Origin: Tetrahymena elliotti 4EA
Lineage: Eukaryota; Ciliophora; Oligohymenophorea; Hymenostomatida; Tetrahymenidae
Assembly: GCA_000231825.2 (NCBI GenBank)
Contig: JH720318.1
Coordinates: 390,539 to 454,538, forward strand
Length of the DNA stretch: 64,000 nt
Direction of reading: 5' to 3'
Position numbers and translations under genes: made by a program. The notes beneath the pieces were generated by a model that searched no databases, was not told where the DNA came from, and saw only the letters and a list, made by a program, of their open reading frames with translations. This document shows, piece after piece, positions 25,493-37,100 of this stretch. How positions within the stretch are numbered: position 1 is the stretch's first letter; every line of letters starts with the position of its first letter.

Positions 25493-26863
25493 ATGTAAAG
25501 CCTAAGCCCATCTAGAAAAGTTAAACCCAATAACACAACTCACTTATTAAATATTTCTTCTAAGTTCACTGGAACTGGTGGAAGTAAAACAGCATTTTAT
25601 TATAAATTCATCTTAAAAAACATTTCATTTTCAATTTAAGAATAAGAAATGTTAAACAGATTCAAATATTTATTTCTGAAATTTATAATAACTTTTTTTG
25701 ATCACAAACCTTTAATATTAATTAGACTGCTCATCACTTGCCCCTAAAAAGGTATAGCCTATCCCTAAAGTAAAAAAAACTGGTATTTTCGAAGCTAAAG
25801 CTATGTAAATATTTAAATTTGTCATTTTTTAGAATGAAAAACAACCAGGAGTTTAGTGAAAATTTAGTTTATATTCAGTTTCATAAAACAAAATAATGAA
25901 TGAATAAATAATCATTTCAATAACTATTATGCAATTTAAATGATTAATAAACATTTTATTCATTCATTTTTTATTAATTATCTAAATTAGAGAAGTTGTT
26001 GAAGTTAATCTCTTCAAAAAGTATTATGATAGAGGCGACTTACCTATCGCAGTCAGCTTCCATGGTGCTCATCGTAAGGTAATAATTTAAAATTTATTTA
26101 TTTAGATCAATACAAATGAGTAACTTTTAAACTTATATAGATTACTTGGAAGCTTGAACCTGAATTATTAGATTACCATTTATATTTGCCAATATTTTTT
26201 GAAGGACTTAGAGAAACTGAAGAACCATATAAAGTAAATAATATAAATATTTTGCAGAAATTTAGAAACTGATTCATTTTAAATTAGTTCTTGGCTGATC
26301 AAGGGTGTGAAGAATTACTTGCTAGAGGTGGAGCTAAAATATTTGCTGTCCTTCCCCAATTAATTATTCCTATTAAGAGTAAAATAATTTCTAATACAAG
26401 ATTATAACTAAATATTTTTTGATATATTAAAGAGGCACTTAGCACAAAGAGCCATCCAATTATGTGCACAACTTTAAAGAAAATATAAAAATTAGTTACT
26501 TCAAGTGATATGATCGGTGAAGCTTTGGTTCCTTATTACCGTAAAATAATAATAAAAATATCATAAACATGATTTTAAATTAAAATAAATTTTCCAAAAA
26601 TAGGTTAAATTTTACCAGTGATGAATATGTTCAAAAATAAGAGATGTAATTTAATTAATTAAATAATTTTTATTATTAAATTAACATAACTGTTTTATAC
26701 AAAAGTGAATATTGGAGATCATATTGACTACTCATAAAGAAAAAATGAAAATTTATCAGACTTAATTTAGGAAACATTAGAAATACTTGAAAAGTATGGT
26801 GGAGAAGATGCTTATATTAATATTAAATATATGATCCCTACTTACGAAAGTTGTATGTTCTGA
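25493..26863 (+). CDS. PACRG: PACRG (Parkin co-regulated gene) homologue
   Basis: Start ATG 25493 ([12 protein letters not shown]), stop TGA 26861-26863. At least six introns separate blocks that align along human [150 protein letters not shown]. The splice at TACC/GTAAAA...TAG/GT near 26540-26602 restores the Arg of YYRQILP. PACRG is a HEAT-like protein of the inner junction between the A and B tubules of ciliary doublet microtubules. The C-terminus ends exactly where the family ends. The first two exons are less certain, since the frame between SKTAFY and the exon at about 25733 was not resolved. Confidence 0.93.
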
Positions 26864-26921
26864 GAGATCATATTGAGAGTTATTTAGTTTTAAATTAGGC
26901 TGAGATAACAAATACTATAAA

Positions 26922-26952
26922 ATCTATTTAGCTAGAAAAATACTAAATAGAT
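26922..26952. repeat. Perfect 10-bp inverted repeat past PACRG stop
   Basis: The arms ATCTATTTAG (26922-26931) and CTAAATAGAT (26943-26952) are exact reverse complements around an 11-base loop, about 60 bases after the PACRG stop codon. It might form a stem in the 3' UTR; an effect is inference. Confidence 0.7.
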
Positions 26953-27646
26953 ACCAAAAAATGTAAACTAGGATTGTTAAAGCTAATTATATAGAAATAA
27001 GAATCTATAAATTTAAGAAAAATTAAATTACTTCATATTTATTACATATACTTAGTACTATCTTCCTATCTCAGCATCTGATTATTTTAATTTATTTTTT
27101 ATAGAATATCATTTTTTTATTTTTTCATTTCCATTCTTTAGATATTATTTAAGAAAATAAAAAATGCATTTAATCAAAAAGTAATCAAAATAATACATTT
27201 AATTTTATTAAATGTAAAACTTCTTTGTGAATTAAAATTTTAATTTTATTTAAATTAATTTAATCATAAATTTACACTATAAAATCTTAAAAGGATTTCA
27301 TAGTGTTTGTTATTTTTCTAAAATATTCTTACAAAAATACAAAAAACTGTTTATTTTAAAAGATTGATTTACAAATAAAAATAAAGTTTTGTAATCATAA
27401 TATTTTAGATAAATGGTTTCAAAATTATTTTATTAATTTCATGGTCAAAATCAAAAATAATCTTGATAAAATAAATTGAAAAATATTTGATAAAAAATAA
27501 TGAAATAAACAAGGCTTATTTCTAACTTAATATTATTTTTAAAATTAGTTTTATTCAAATTGATAAAGGTTGTGTGTGATAAATAATTTTTTTTAGACTA
27601 AATAAATCAAAAAAATTTTTTTACCCATAAAGATATTATTATTCTT

Positions 27647-27699
27647 CAGTTACTTATATAATTTATTAATCTCAGTTTACTTATATAATTTATTAATTG
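27647..27699. repeat. 26-bp tandem repeat
   Basis: Two copies of cagt(t)acttatataatttattaat lie head to tail at 27647 and 27673 with one indel. Low-complexity AT repeat in a convergent spacer. Confidence 0.8.
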
Positions 27700-28084
27700 A
27701 CCAGATATTTTTATTATCAACCATTTCTGTTCTTAATTAAATATAATTCTTAAAATTAAACAAATATTATGATGCTAAATAAGTTTCTCCTTTAAAAATA
27801 AGAATTAAAAGCTAAATCAATAGATTTGAAAAATATATTTAATAAATGAATATTTATTTGAAAGCTAAGATTATAAAATGATTGGTATATTTTATAGATA
27901 AAATACACAAACTGTTAATAAATTGAATATTTAATAATAAAATAGTTTTTAGTCTACTTATATACAATATGAAATAATCTAGAATAATGTTTGCTTCAAT
28001 TCTTATAAATCAAACAATTTTATTTTTGGAAAATAACTATATAATTATCCTTCTTTTTGCATTCTTTATTACTTACTTTTTTTT

Positions 28085-29770
28085 TCAGTCTAACATATTT
28101 CTTTAATTATTATCCATATGCTCTTCTGTAGCTATTACATCTAATTCTTCACAATTTAAACTATTATTTTCTGCTTAAGCACCATTACTACTTAAATTTT
28201 ATATATTCTGGACACTTTAATTTTCTGATTTTATATTTTATTTTATATCTTCTGCTATTTCATTGTCTTAATTTAAATCTTCAGCTTTATCTTGGATATC
28301 TTGCTTATCTTCTTTTTTAAGTAATTTTTCGACTTCTTTTTAAGAAGTTTAACTTTATTAATTATTTTCATTAGAATTAGAAAAGTTATCCATTTATGCC
28401 TATAATTTGTTTTTTAATTTTTAAATCTATTTTTTGATAGCTAATGAGTCTTGAGACATCATCATATTTGAATCTCCACTTCCAACAGATTGAGAAGATA
28501 AATTACTATAGTCTTCTTTGTCCATACTTGAGGGATCATTCTCATCTTCATCATCATCAATATCTTCATCATCTTCATCATCATCATCGTCGTCTATGTC
28601 ATCGTCATCATCTTCATCATCATAATTTTCTTCAGGTGGTGGATTAACTGGCAATTCAGCTTCTTTCATTGTAAATAGACTATTTATTTCAACATTTTTA
28701 TGGAATATCTTCATATTGTATTTGAATTAAATTTTATTTAATTTTGGAATAATTCCAATTCTCATATCACGTTCAGTTCTCATGCAAATACATGATTCTT
28801 TATATCCCTCTGGTTTGATAACAACACCATCATCCATAATCTAGTTTTGCATATCTTCTCTTGACTCTAAATCATCTGGGGCAAAACTGCTTTTATTTTT
28901 CATTTAGAGTAATTCTTTAAAATAACGAGAATAGAGCTATGCCTTAAATAACTTTTTTTTCTCATCTTGTAATTCAGACAAAATGTCTTGTTCAAACGAT
29001 TCCAACCAATTGCTGAACAATTCACGGAATTCTACATAAGAAGTCATCAATTCAATCCACTGTAAAGAAAAGCTTTTAAAACGCCACTTAAAGTTGGACT
29101 CAGGGTTGAGCATAAACACCCATTCCCAAAACTTTTTAACTCTTTTACAGCAAGGTGGATAGCGCTAAGCGTATTCAAAAAATCTAGAAAACCAAAAGCG
29201 ACGTACTTCTAATTTTTCTGCATAGTTCAAGGAGTTACCTACAACAAGCTATTCTAAATATGTGGTTATATCCTAATTTTAATTCATCTCCTAAAACTTT
29301 GCTTAGAATTAAGAATTTTCTATTAAAAGAAGTTAAGTCTAGGCATCATAATTATGAGGACGAGGGAAGTTCAATAAAATTAGTTTGGGTGGGTAGTAAT
29401 GAATTGGTTTTTCTTCCTCTTCACTCTCAAGGTCTTGTTCTTGCTGAGAACACATCCCAACAACATACTTTTTACCATAATACATCTTGACTACAGGAAC
29501 GCTTCTTTTAGTATTGAAGCTACCTCCATCTAAATTTTATCCTGAAGATCTATTCCTGATTCCTCCTATACTGTTTCCTTAGTTATTTGCATTAATTGTA
29601 CTACTATTGCTGCTATTATTATTCTGATTTTCATCCTAATCATCGTATTCTTACTTAACTTAGAGCAAAGCTGAATCTTCTTCAACTATACATTCAATAT
29701 TAGAATTTTTATTGCCACTTTCTTCTTCTTATTAGCTAATAATAGGATGATCTAACTATTTCTAACTCAT
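28085..29770 (-). CDS. Acidic, tryptophan-rich protein of unknown function
   Basis: A single open frame of 561 residues from ATG 29770 (MSQKQLDHPIISQQ) to TGA 28085. The N-terminal 150 residues are polar, Asn/Ser/Gln-rich. The centre, roughly residues 150-320, looks folded: NFPRPHNYDAQ, LEVRRFWFSRFFEYAQRYPP, CCKRVKKFWEWVFMLNPESN, FKWRFKSFSLQWIELM, and later KSSFAPDDLESRED and ESCICMRTERDMRIGIIPKL. A long run of Asp and Glu follows (28540-28640), then a Ser/Gln/Asn/Glu-rich tail. I do not recognise the family. The acidic run resembles those of histone chaperones and nucleolar proteins, but that is composition only. The gene is divergent from the GST pair, with 840 bases between. Confidence 0.75.
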
Positions 29771-30610
29771 TTTAATTATTTTTAATAATTTTTAAAATAT
29801 TGAAAAATTAAATAATAACCAACTTTAATTTATTTGATTTTAATCTAAAAAAATCTAAGCACACTTTTATATCAATCTCTTTTTAGTATAAAGTATATTA
29901 ATCTTAATTCAATCTTAAAGTATCATATAATTTACTATTATTTTATCCTTAAAAACATCCTTTTATTTTTAAAATGCCAAATAACAACCTATGAGAGGCT
30001 CACCTAATATTTCCAATAAAACAAAGATTAATTTATAGTTTTATTATTTTAAAATACAAAGTACTATTATTCTAAAAGACAAATAAAATATGTTTCTAAT
30101 TTGATTGAATAATAAATGGCGGAATAATTCAAAATAGATTTGTGTCTAACAAATAACAGATCTAATTAAAATCTAAATTCAAAAATAAAATAAAATTTAA
30201 CCAATATTAAAAATAATATTAATAAGTTGATTAATTTTTCTTAATTATTTTTAATTAAAATGAGATAGTAAATCATTTTTTAATCTATTTCTTCATTCAA
30301 AATATAATTTAATTTTAATTAATAATCTATTAGCTACTTCATTGATTGTCGGGTTTACTATGAAATAGATATAAAAAAGAATTTTAAATTAATTTTATGA
30401 TAAAATAATAGGAGAATGTTCTTTTGGTAATCTTTGAGATCTTGCTATTAAATGCATATTGAATTTCAAAAGTTAAATACATATTAATATTTAAAATTTT
30501 ATTTGGAACCAATTAATACTAATTGATATTTTTTCAACAATTTTTCACAAATATTTTACAATTTTATCTCAAACTCATAACAAAATTTATTATTCAATAT
30601 AAAAAAAATA
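29771..30610. other. Divergent intergenic region
   Basis: Shared upstream region of the acidic-protein gene (-) and the first GST gene (+). AT-rich, nothing else recognised. Confidence 0.5.
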
Positions 30611-31303
30611 ATGAAATTATTTATTGATTGGATAAGCTAACCTTCTAGAGCAGTAGCTACTTATTGTTTAATAGAAAATATACCTCATGAAGTTATTTAA
30701 GTTAGAGTAAATGCTTTAGAACATCGCAGTCCAGAGTTTATATAAATGAATCCTTCAGCAAAAGTTCCTGCTATTTCAGTTAAGTTAGAAAATGGAGAAG
30801 TATTTAACATGTTTGAAAGTCATGCTATAATAAGATACTTAGCAGATAGATATAATAAATATAATCTTTATCCAAAAGAAAATATATAAATTAAAGCTAT
30901 TATAAATAGCTACTTAGATTGGCACCATACTAATACTCGAAAATGTGGAGCCTATTTATTTGATGTTTATTCTTCAGGCGTGCTTGGAGTCAAACCAAAA
31001 AATAATATCGAATAGTTATATAAAGAAATTGAAATGATACTAAAATTTATTGATAAATTTTGGCTTTAAGATGGTAATAATAAATATATTGGAAATAATA
31101 GCTAGCTTACTATTGCTGATATTTCTTGCTACTGTGAAGTTTCTTAAATGATAATAGACTCTTATGAGTTTAAAAATAAAACACCGAATTTATATATATG
31201 GATGAAGAGAATGGAAGAAGTACCAGAAATATAGCAAACTCACAAAATTTTATTTAAGTTAGCACCAAAAATGTCATAAAATAAATTAAAACCTAATCTC
31301 TGA
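30611..31303 (+). CDS. Glutathione S-transferase, theta-like (copy 1)
   Basis: A single exon of 230 residues from ATG 30611 to TGA 31301-31303. It begins MKLFIDWISQPSRA; theta-class enzymes have the same S-Q-P-S/C-R-A motif, with a Ser that activates glutathione. The cis-Pro is in AKVPAI, and ESHAIIRYLADRY is the glutathione-binding Glu-Ser motif. The helical C-terminal domain carries YLDWHHTNTRKC, matching the theta-class Y-L-x-W-x-H-T pattern, and ends in the N-capping-like TIADISCYCE. Length fits a full cytosolic GST. It conjugates glutathione to electrophiles; the substrate is unknown. A close second copy lies 912 bases downstream on the same strand. Confidence 0.92.
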
Positions 31304-32215
31304 TAGAAAAATTAGAAATTATATAAATTAAAAGTGTTTTTTATGTCTAAAATAGATATGATATCTTTAAAAGAAATTCTTATATTTTATTTTGAGTAAC
31401 TTAAATTCATTTAATTTAGAAATGTTGTTAATAATGCTTAGCATTACTATATGTTCAGTCTCTCATTGAAATCAAAAGTCTACATTAAATATTTCCTCAA
31501 GTCAAAATAATTTTAAAATAACATATAAATATTACAATTTAAAAAATGAATAAAAAGCTTGTGTATAAAATTTTTTACACTTTTTAGCTTAAGTAAAATT
31601 AAAAAAAAACATTAAATATGGTAAAAGGTTTATTTTTAATTTATATTGATAGATGATAAAACGTTCTATAAAAATAAAAAAAATATTTTAATTTAAGAAA
31701 AATTTTTAAAACAAAAAAATGATACTTAATTTAGATAAAAAATAAATATTAATTGTAAATAGATAGATACATGTTTTATATCATACCATAAGTAGATAAA
31801 TCGCTTATTTAAAGAATATACAATCAGATAGATATAAAGTAAGATTTTTAAAAATTTAAACATAAAAAAGATTCATTTTTTATTCAATCTCATTAAAATT
31901 CAATTACAAATTTATCAAAATTTTATCAATATAAAAATTGCATTTCTATTGTTAGATATAGTTTCACTTACTTTACTGGGAGGAAATTTCATACAATTGT
32001 TAATTATTTTTAAAATACACAATTAAATTTAATGACGAATGTTTTGTAATCAGAAAAGCAGAAATATCGATGGATTTAGACAATATTCTAGAAGTCTTCT
32101 CAAAATGTAATTAAATTCAGTATTCATTATCGATAGTTAGAATTTATATTTCGATTTTTTTTGTATTTTTTTATATAATTAATTAAATTTTGTATTAAAT
32201 ATTACACTAAAATAC
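31304..32215. other. Spacer between GST copies
   Basis: AT-rich, no gene seen. It should contain the promoter of the second GST copy. The spacers flanking the two copies are not obviously alike. Confidence 0.5.
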
Positions 32216-32926
32216 ATGACTACAAAACCTTCTACAAAACTTTATATTGAATGGCTCAGTTAGCCATCTAGAGCAATTGTAACTTTTTGCCTAATTGAAA
32301 ACATTCCTCATGAGTTGGTTGAAATTAGAATTAAAAAGCTGGAAAATAGAACACCTGAATATAAGAAAATGTTCCCCAATGCTAAAGTACCAGGCATGTC
32401 TGACACTCTTGATAATGGTGAATAATTTAATTTATTCGAAAGCCATGCTATTATGAGATATTTAGCTGACAGATACAATAAATCTAATCTTTACCCAAGA
32501 GGAAATATTTAGTTAAAAGCTAAAGTTGATTGCTACTTAGATTGGCATCATACTAATACAAGAAAGTGTGCTGCTTACCTTTTTGATCAATATTTTGCTC
32601 CTGTTTTAGGTATAAAGCCTAAGTCTAATATTGAACTGTTATCTAAAGAAATTGAAGCTAACTTCAGATTCATAGAAAAAGTATGGTTAGATCAAGGTAA
32701 GAATAAATATATTGGCAATAATTAGCAATTAACAATAGCAGATTTATCCTGTTATTCAGAAATAATTCAAATGAAATTTGATGAATATGATTTCAAAAAT
32801 AAGACTCCTATTTTATATGAATGGATGTAAAGAATAGAAGCTCTTCCAGAAATTTAGAAAACTCATCAAGTTTTATTTAAATTGGCTCCTAGGATATCAA
32901 AGAATAAATAAATACCTAAATTATGA
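32216..32926 (+). CDS. Glutathione S-transferase, theta-like (copy 2)
   Basis: A single exon of 236 residues from ATG 32216 to TGA 32924-32926. It shares with copy 1 the blocks LSQPSRA, FCLIENIPHE, AKVPG, FESHAIMRYLADRYNK, YLDWHHTNTRKC, KYIGNN and LTIADLSCY. The N-terminus has five extra residues (MTTKP). The putative catalytic Ser and the Glu-Ser glutathione contacts are kept, so both copies should be active. Substitutions are spread over the helical domain, which sets substrate choice, so the duplication is not very recent. Same strand and same intron-less structure point to tandem duplication. Confidence 0.92.
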
Positions 32927-34112
32927 GCAAAAAATGGATAGAAATTTTTTGAAAACATCAATAATTGATTATATAAGTGATATTTGCAACAATAATTATT
33001 ACTTTATAAAGTATATCTATCTATTTATATGTTTATTATTATTGATTTATATTTTTTTATTAGTACCTAAACAAAATTAAATTTTGATCTTAGAATTTGA
33101 AAAGCGTTTTTAAAGGGTAATTCTCATTTCGTTAATTCAATTTGATAAGAATTTTGATTTTTAAAAGTCAAAAATTATTTTATGCTTTTAAAAAATTATT
33201 TAAATTTAGTTATTTCAAAATTTTATATTTTAACAAAAATAAATAAAAATTCCTTAATAATTCAAAAATTAAACAGATTATCATGAATTAGAATGAATTT
33301 GAAAACAATAAATTCATAACAAATCATATATTAAAACAATAAAAGATAAAATGGTATTATTATTTTTTTTAAATAATTAAATAAAACCATTAAAGTTTAA
33401 TTAATTGAGGTTTGGTTTTAGTTATAAAATAATTTCATTCTCTTAAAAAAAATTGTGTTGTGTTGAAGTTAATTTCTAAAATTTTGTTTACTGATTTTTT
33501 CATTTTTAAATAAAATTATTTAAGTTAATACTCGCTAGAAATATTATATTATGAAAATTTAATTAAGAACATTTGAAATATTTTATTCAAAAATTATTTT
33601 TAGTCCGATAAAATAAAAAATATTTAATTTTATCAAAAATTTAAATAAAATACTCGAATAAAACTTAATAAAAGTTTAATTTAATAGAGAATTTTTGAAT
33701 AGAAAATTAAATAATGGATTGAATGTAATTTTTGATCAAGTAATAATTTAAAATATATTTATTTTTATGCATGTATGTTTGTTTGTTTTTAGATGTTGGG
33801 GTTGGATGATTGATTATGCTTGTACGATAAATAAATAATTAAAAATCTGTCAGGAGCAATAATTATAATGTGATTTTTTCTTCTTCTTTGGATTAATATT
33901 TTTTACTTTTTTTATCTAGGCGCGAAATTGTGTGAAATATTTGATTAAGTGATTAATAAAAAAGAAAATTTACATCTCTCTAACAAAGTCTTCTTCCACT
34001 TCTTACAACAAATTGATAGATTTTGTTCTTATTCAATTGCATTGATTCAAAGAACTGATAAGACATTAAAACAAAGTGATTTTAAGTGCAAATAATAAAA
34101 CCAATCTAAAAA
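32927..34112. other. Upstream region of the BET gene
   Basis: About 1.2 kb without a gene. Towards its 3' end are a telomere-repeat-like box TTGGGGTTGG (33796-33805) and a GGCGCGAAA site (33919-33927), both unusually GC-rich for this sequence. Confidence 0.5.
33919..33927 (+). promoter_or_regulatory. E2F/DP-type site candidate
   Basis: GGCGCGAAA, the reverse complement of the TTTCGCGCC E2F consensus, lies about 190 bases before the first possible ATG of the BET gene. In DNA this AT-rich the match is unlikely by chance, but binding is not shown. Confidence 0.4.
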
Positions 34113-37100
34113 ATGAGTGATGTAAGATCTTAATTTATTCTTTAATAGAAGAGCAATCATTAATACCCATGAATTCATCATTTAATTATCATTTTAGTCT
34201 TTTCATTTTTTAATTTTCAGCTAACTTAATCTTTGTGTATGATTTTAAAATTAGTAAGTATAAGAAATATTTTTGACATAAGAGTAGTCAAAGTACATCA
34301 ACAGTAAATTACCAAGAGGGTACTCATTGCAGTTTTCATCTTCTCACACTAGACGTGTTCAAATGAATCCAAACGCAACTAAATTAAATGTAATTACATA
34401 AAATTTTTTCTCTCTGATTTTTTAGAATCGTTTACAATTTTTAGTGTTACATTAAAGATCACAATAATAAACTTGAAAGAAAACTGTAAATAAAAAGGCT
34501 AAGAATAAAAACAAGATGCATGTAAACTCTTGAATAGATTAGCCTGCATAGCAAGCAAGCTATGTTTAGATAAAATAGTTTGTATTTGCTAAGTCATTGC
34601 AAAATATATCTATTTGAAAGATATGAAAATAAAGTTCCTTAATTTTAGATTGATTATATTTAAATATCAAAAGCAATATGAGCAAACACTAATCTAAGAA
34701 AGGTTAAAGCAAACTAGATCTAAGATGAATCAGGCAGCAAATAATGCTTAAAATACTGCAGCATCAGCATCACAGAATAAAAATGATAAAGATAAAAAGC
34801 TGTAATCTAAAAAAGAAAATATTCCTGAAAGGGAATAAATAGCTGATTCTCCAGAAAGTGGAAATACAAAGAAAAGAAAATAATAGGAAAAAATTTTAGA
34901 GAAGTAAGCAGCAAAAAGTTAAAAACAGCAAAATTAAGTTTTGCAACAAGTAATTAGTGTTGATACACAATCCAAGGGAACTAATTCTGTTTCAGAGGAT
35001 ATAAGAGTGTGCTTTAGTATTTTGTAATAGTTAAAGAAAAACGAAAATTCAGGACCATTTTAACAAAAAGTAGACACTTTAGCATAATAATGCCCCGACT
35101 ACTATAAAATTATAAAAGATCCTATGGACTTATCTAAGGTAGAGTCAAATTTAAAGCAGGGCTTCTATTAAACTACCTTGCAATTTGCAAACGATGTCAA
35201 AAAAATATGGAGCAATTCATTTACATACAACTAAAAAGGAAGCTAAATCTATAAAATGACTGAAGAAATGGCCAAATTATTTGAAAAAATTTATACTCAG
35301 GTAAAAACTTAGTCACTTCCTAACCCTATGGAGTATCAGTAAGAATTTTTTATTTTTAAATTTTAAATGTAAATTCTATCTGAACATGGAATGACATAAA
35401 CATTTTGCATTCTTAAATGATCAAAAGCCATAAAAAAGAGCGCAGAAAAAAATAATTTTAATTTAAAAACATAAAAAATTCAGCAGTAAAAAAAGTATTT
35501 GGTTATGAGTTGGTTCATTTTAACAAGATAAAGAATTTGGAATTATGTTTAAGAAATAAATAAATTTTCCTTTTAGATTTTTACACTTCAAGATTAATTT
35601 TTTATTTTTTAGAGAAAATTTCCATTCAAATTAAATTTTTCATGAAATTTTCTTATGATTTGGTGGACAAAAAAAAACAAATAAATATTCCATCTACAAA
35701 AGGGACAACAAAAACAGAAATAAATAAAAGAAAATTGTGACATTAAATAATCTAAATAAAATCTATGTGAAAATCTAAACATTTACTCAAATATCTTTTT
35801 TTGATCAAAAAAAACAAACAAACAAAAATTTCTAACAAATAAATTTCAAAATTTGTGATTATTTTAGGATTTAAATGCATTCTTGAAATTTTAGTTTACT
35901 AAAATTAAAGAACAAAATATCCTTCATTAATTATCAATTTTGTATTTTCATTCTTATTATTTTTTGCATACATAATTAGAGATTCAATAGACGCTTCTTC
36001 AAATTCTATAAATAATAACACTGCTTCATCTTAAAAGAAGAGAGTTAATAAATCAGCTCAAAATGTTGCACAATAATATAATTAGATTTAATAGCTATCA
36101 ACTGCTACAGCACCAATTAATTAAACTTCAACTGCTACTACAAATCCTACAAAACAGGAAAAATAAAAAAAGACTAAATAATAAGTTGCAAATTAAGTTG
36201 ATACATCAATGTAGTCATAACAATCTCAAGCTAAAGATAATTACTAAATCAAATTAACTTAAGATGAAGTTAGTTAAGTTTACTAAGGTATTGGATAACT
36301 CAAAGATGATGATACAAAGTAATTATACGAGATAATCAAAGATCATTGTGTAGCAAATAACGAATCAATAGAACTAAATATTGATAATCTCCCTATAAAA
36401 GTAGCAAGAGAAGTCTAAGAATTTGTTCTGTTAAAAACACGTGCCCCATCCTAGTAATAAGTGAACCAAGTATAATAGCAGTAGTAATTTTAATAGTAAT
36501 AATAACTTCAACAGCAATAAATCTAACAATAGAAATAGTAATAGTCTTAATAAGAGTAATTAAATTTAATTCTTTACTTAATAATTTTTCCTCTCAAAAA
36601 CTTCTCTCAACTCAACCAATCTAACTAACTTAATTCTTATTTTTCATACCCTCTACTGCTGAAAATTAATAAATATATTTTTATTTTTGAATTTAGAATA
36701 TTTCAATTCATAATTTCTATTCATTCATTTAATTTTTACAAAAGCGAATAATAAGACAACAAAAAGAAGAAGAAAGCTGGAAAGTTGGAAAAAAAAGATA
36801 TTCCATTAACAATCAATGAAAAGAAACAACTTGGAATAAGCATTCGTAGACTCCCTCCTGAAGACTTAAATGGTATTTGGAGTATTGTCTAGGACAGTTA
36901 ACAAAATAGTGAAGTTATTGAATTTGATATAGATACTCTGCCAGTAAGAAAAGCTAGAGAATTAGAAGCCTATGTTAAATAAAGAACAGCCTTGTAAAAA
37001 AAAAAATAATGTGTTTAGAAGAATTAATCAAGCAATTAAAGTAGTTAACAAATCACAGATAATGGATAGTTGAATAGCGTTTAATAAGCTTAACCTTCTT

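Larger units (their letters stand above)
26864..28084. other. Convergent intergenic region with hairpin
   Basis: About 1.2 kb between the 3' ends of PACRG (+) and the acidic-protein gene (-). It contains the perfect hairpin at 26922-26952 and a 26-base tandem repeat at 27647-27699. No coding sequence is seen. Confidence 0.5.

Noticed and set aside
28444..28647. Plus-strand frame rich in His opposite the acidic gene
   Set aside because: It is the antisense of the Asp/Glu run (GAT/GAA repeats read as ATC/TTC in other frames) of the intact gene on the minus strand.
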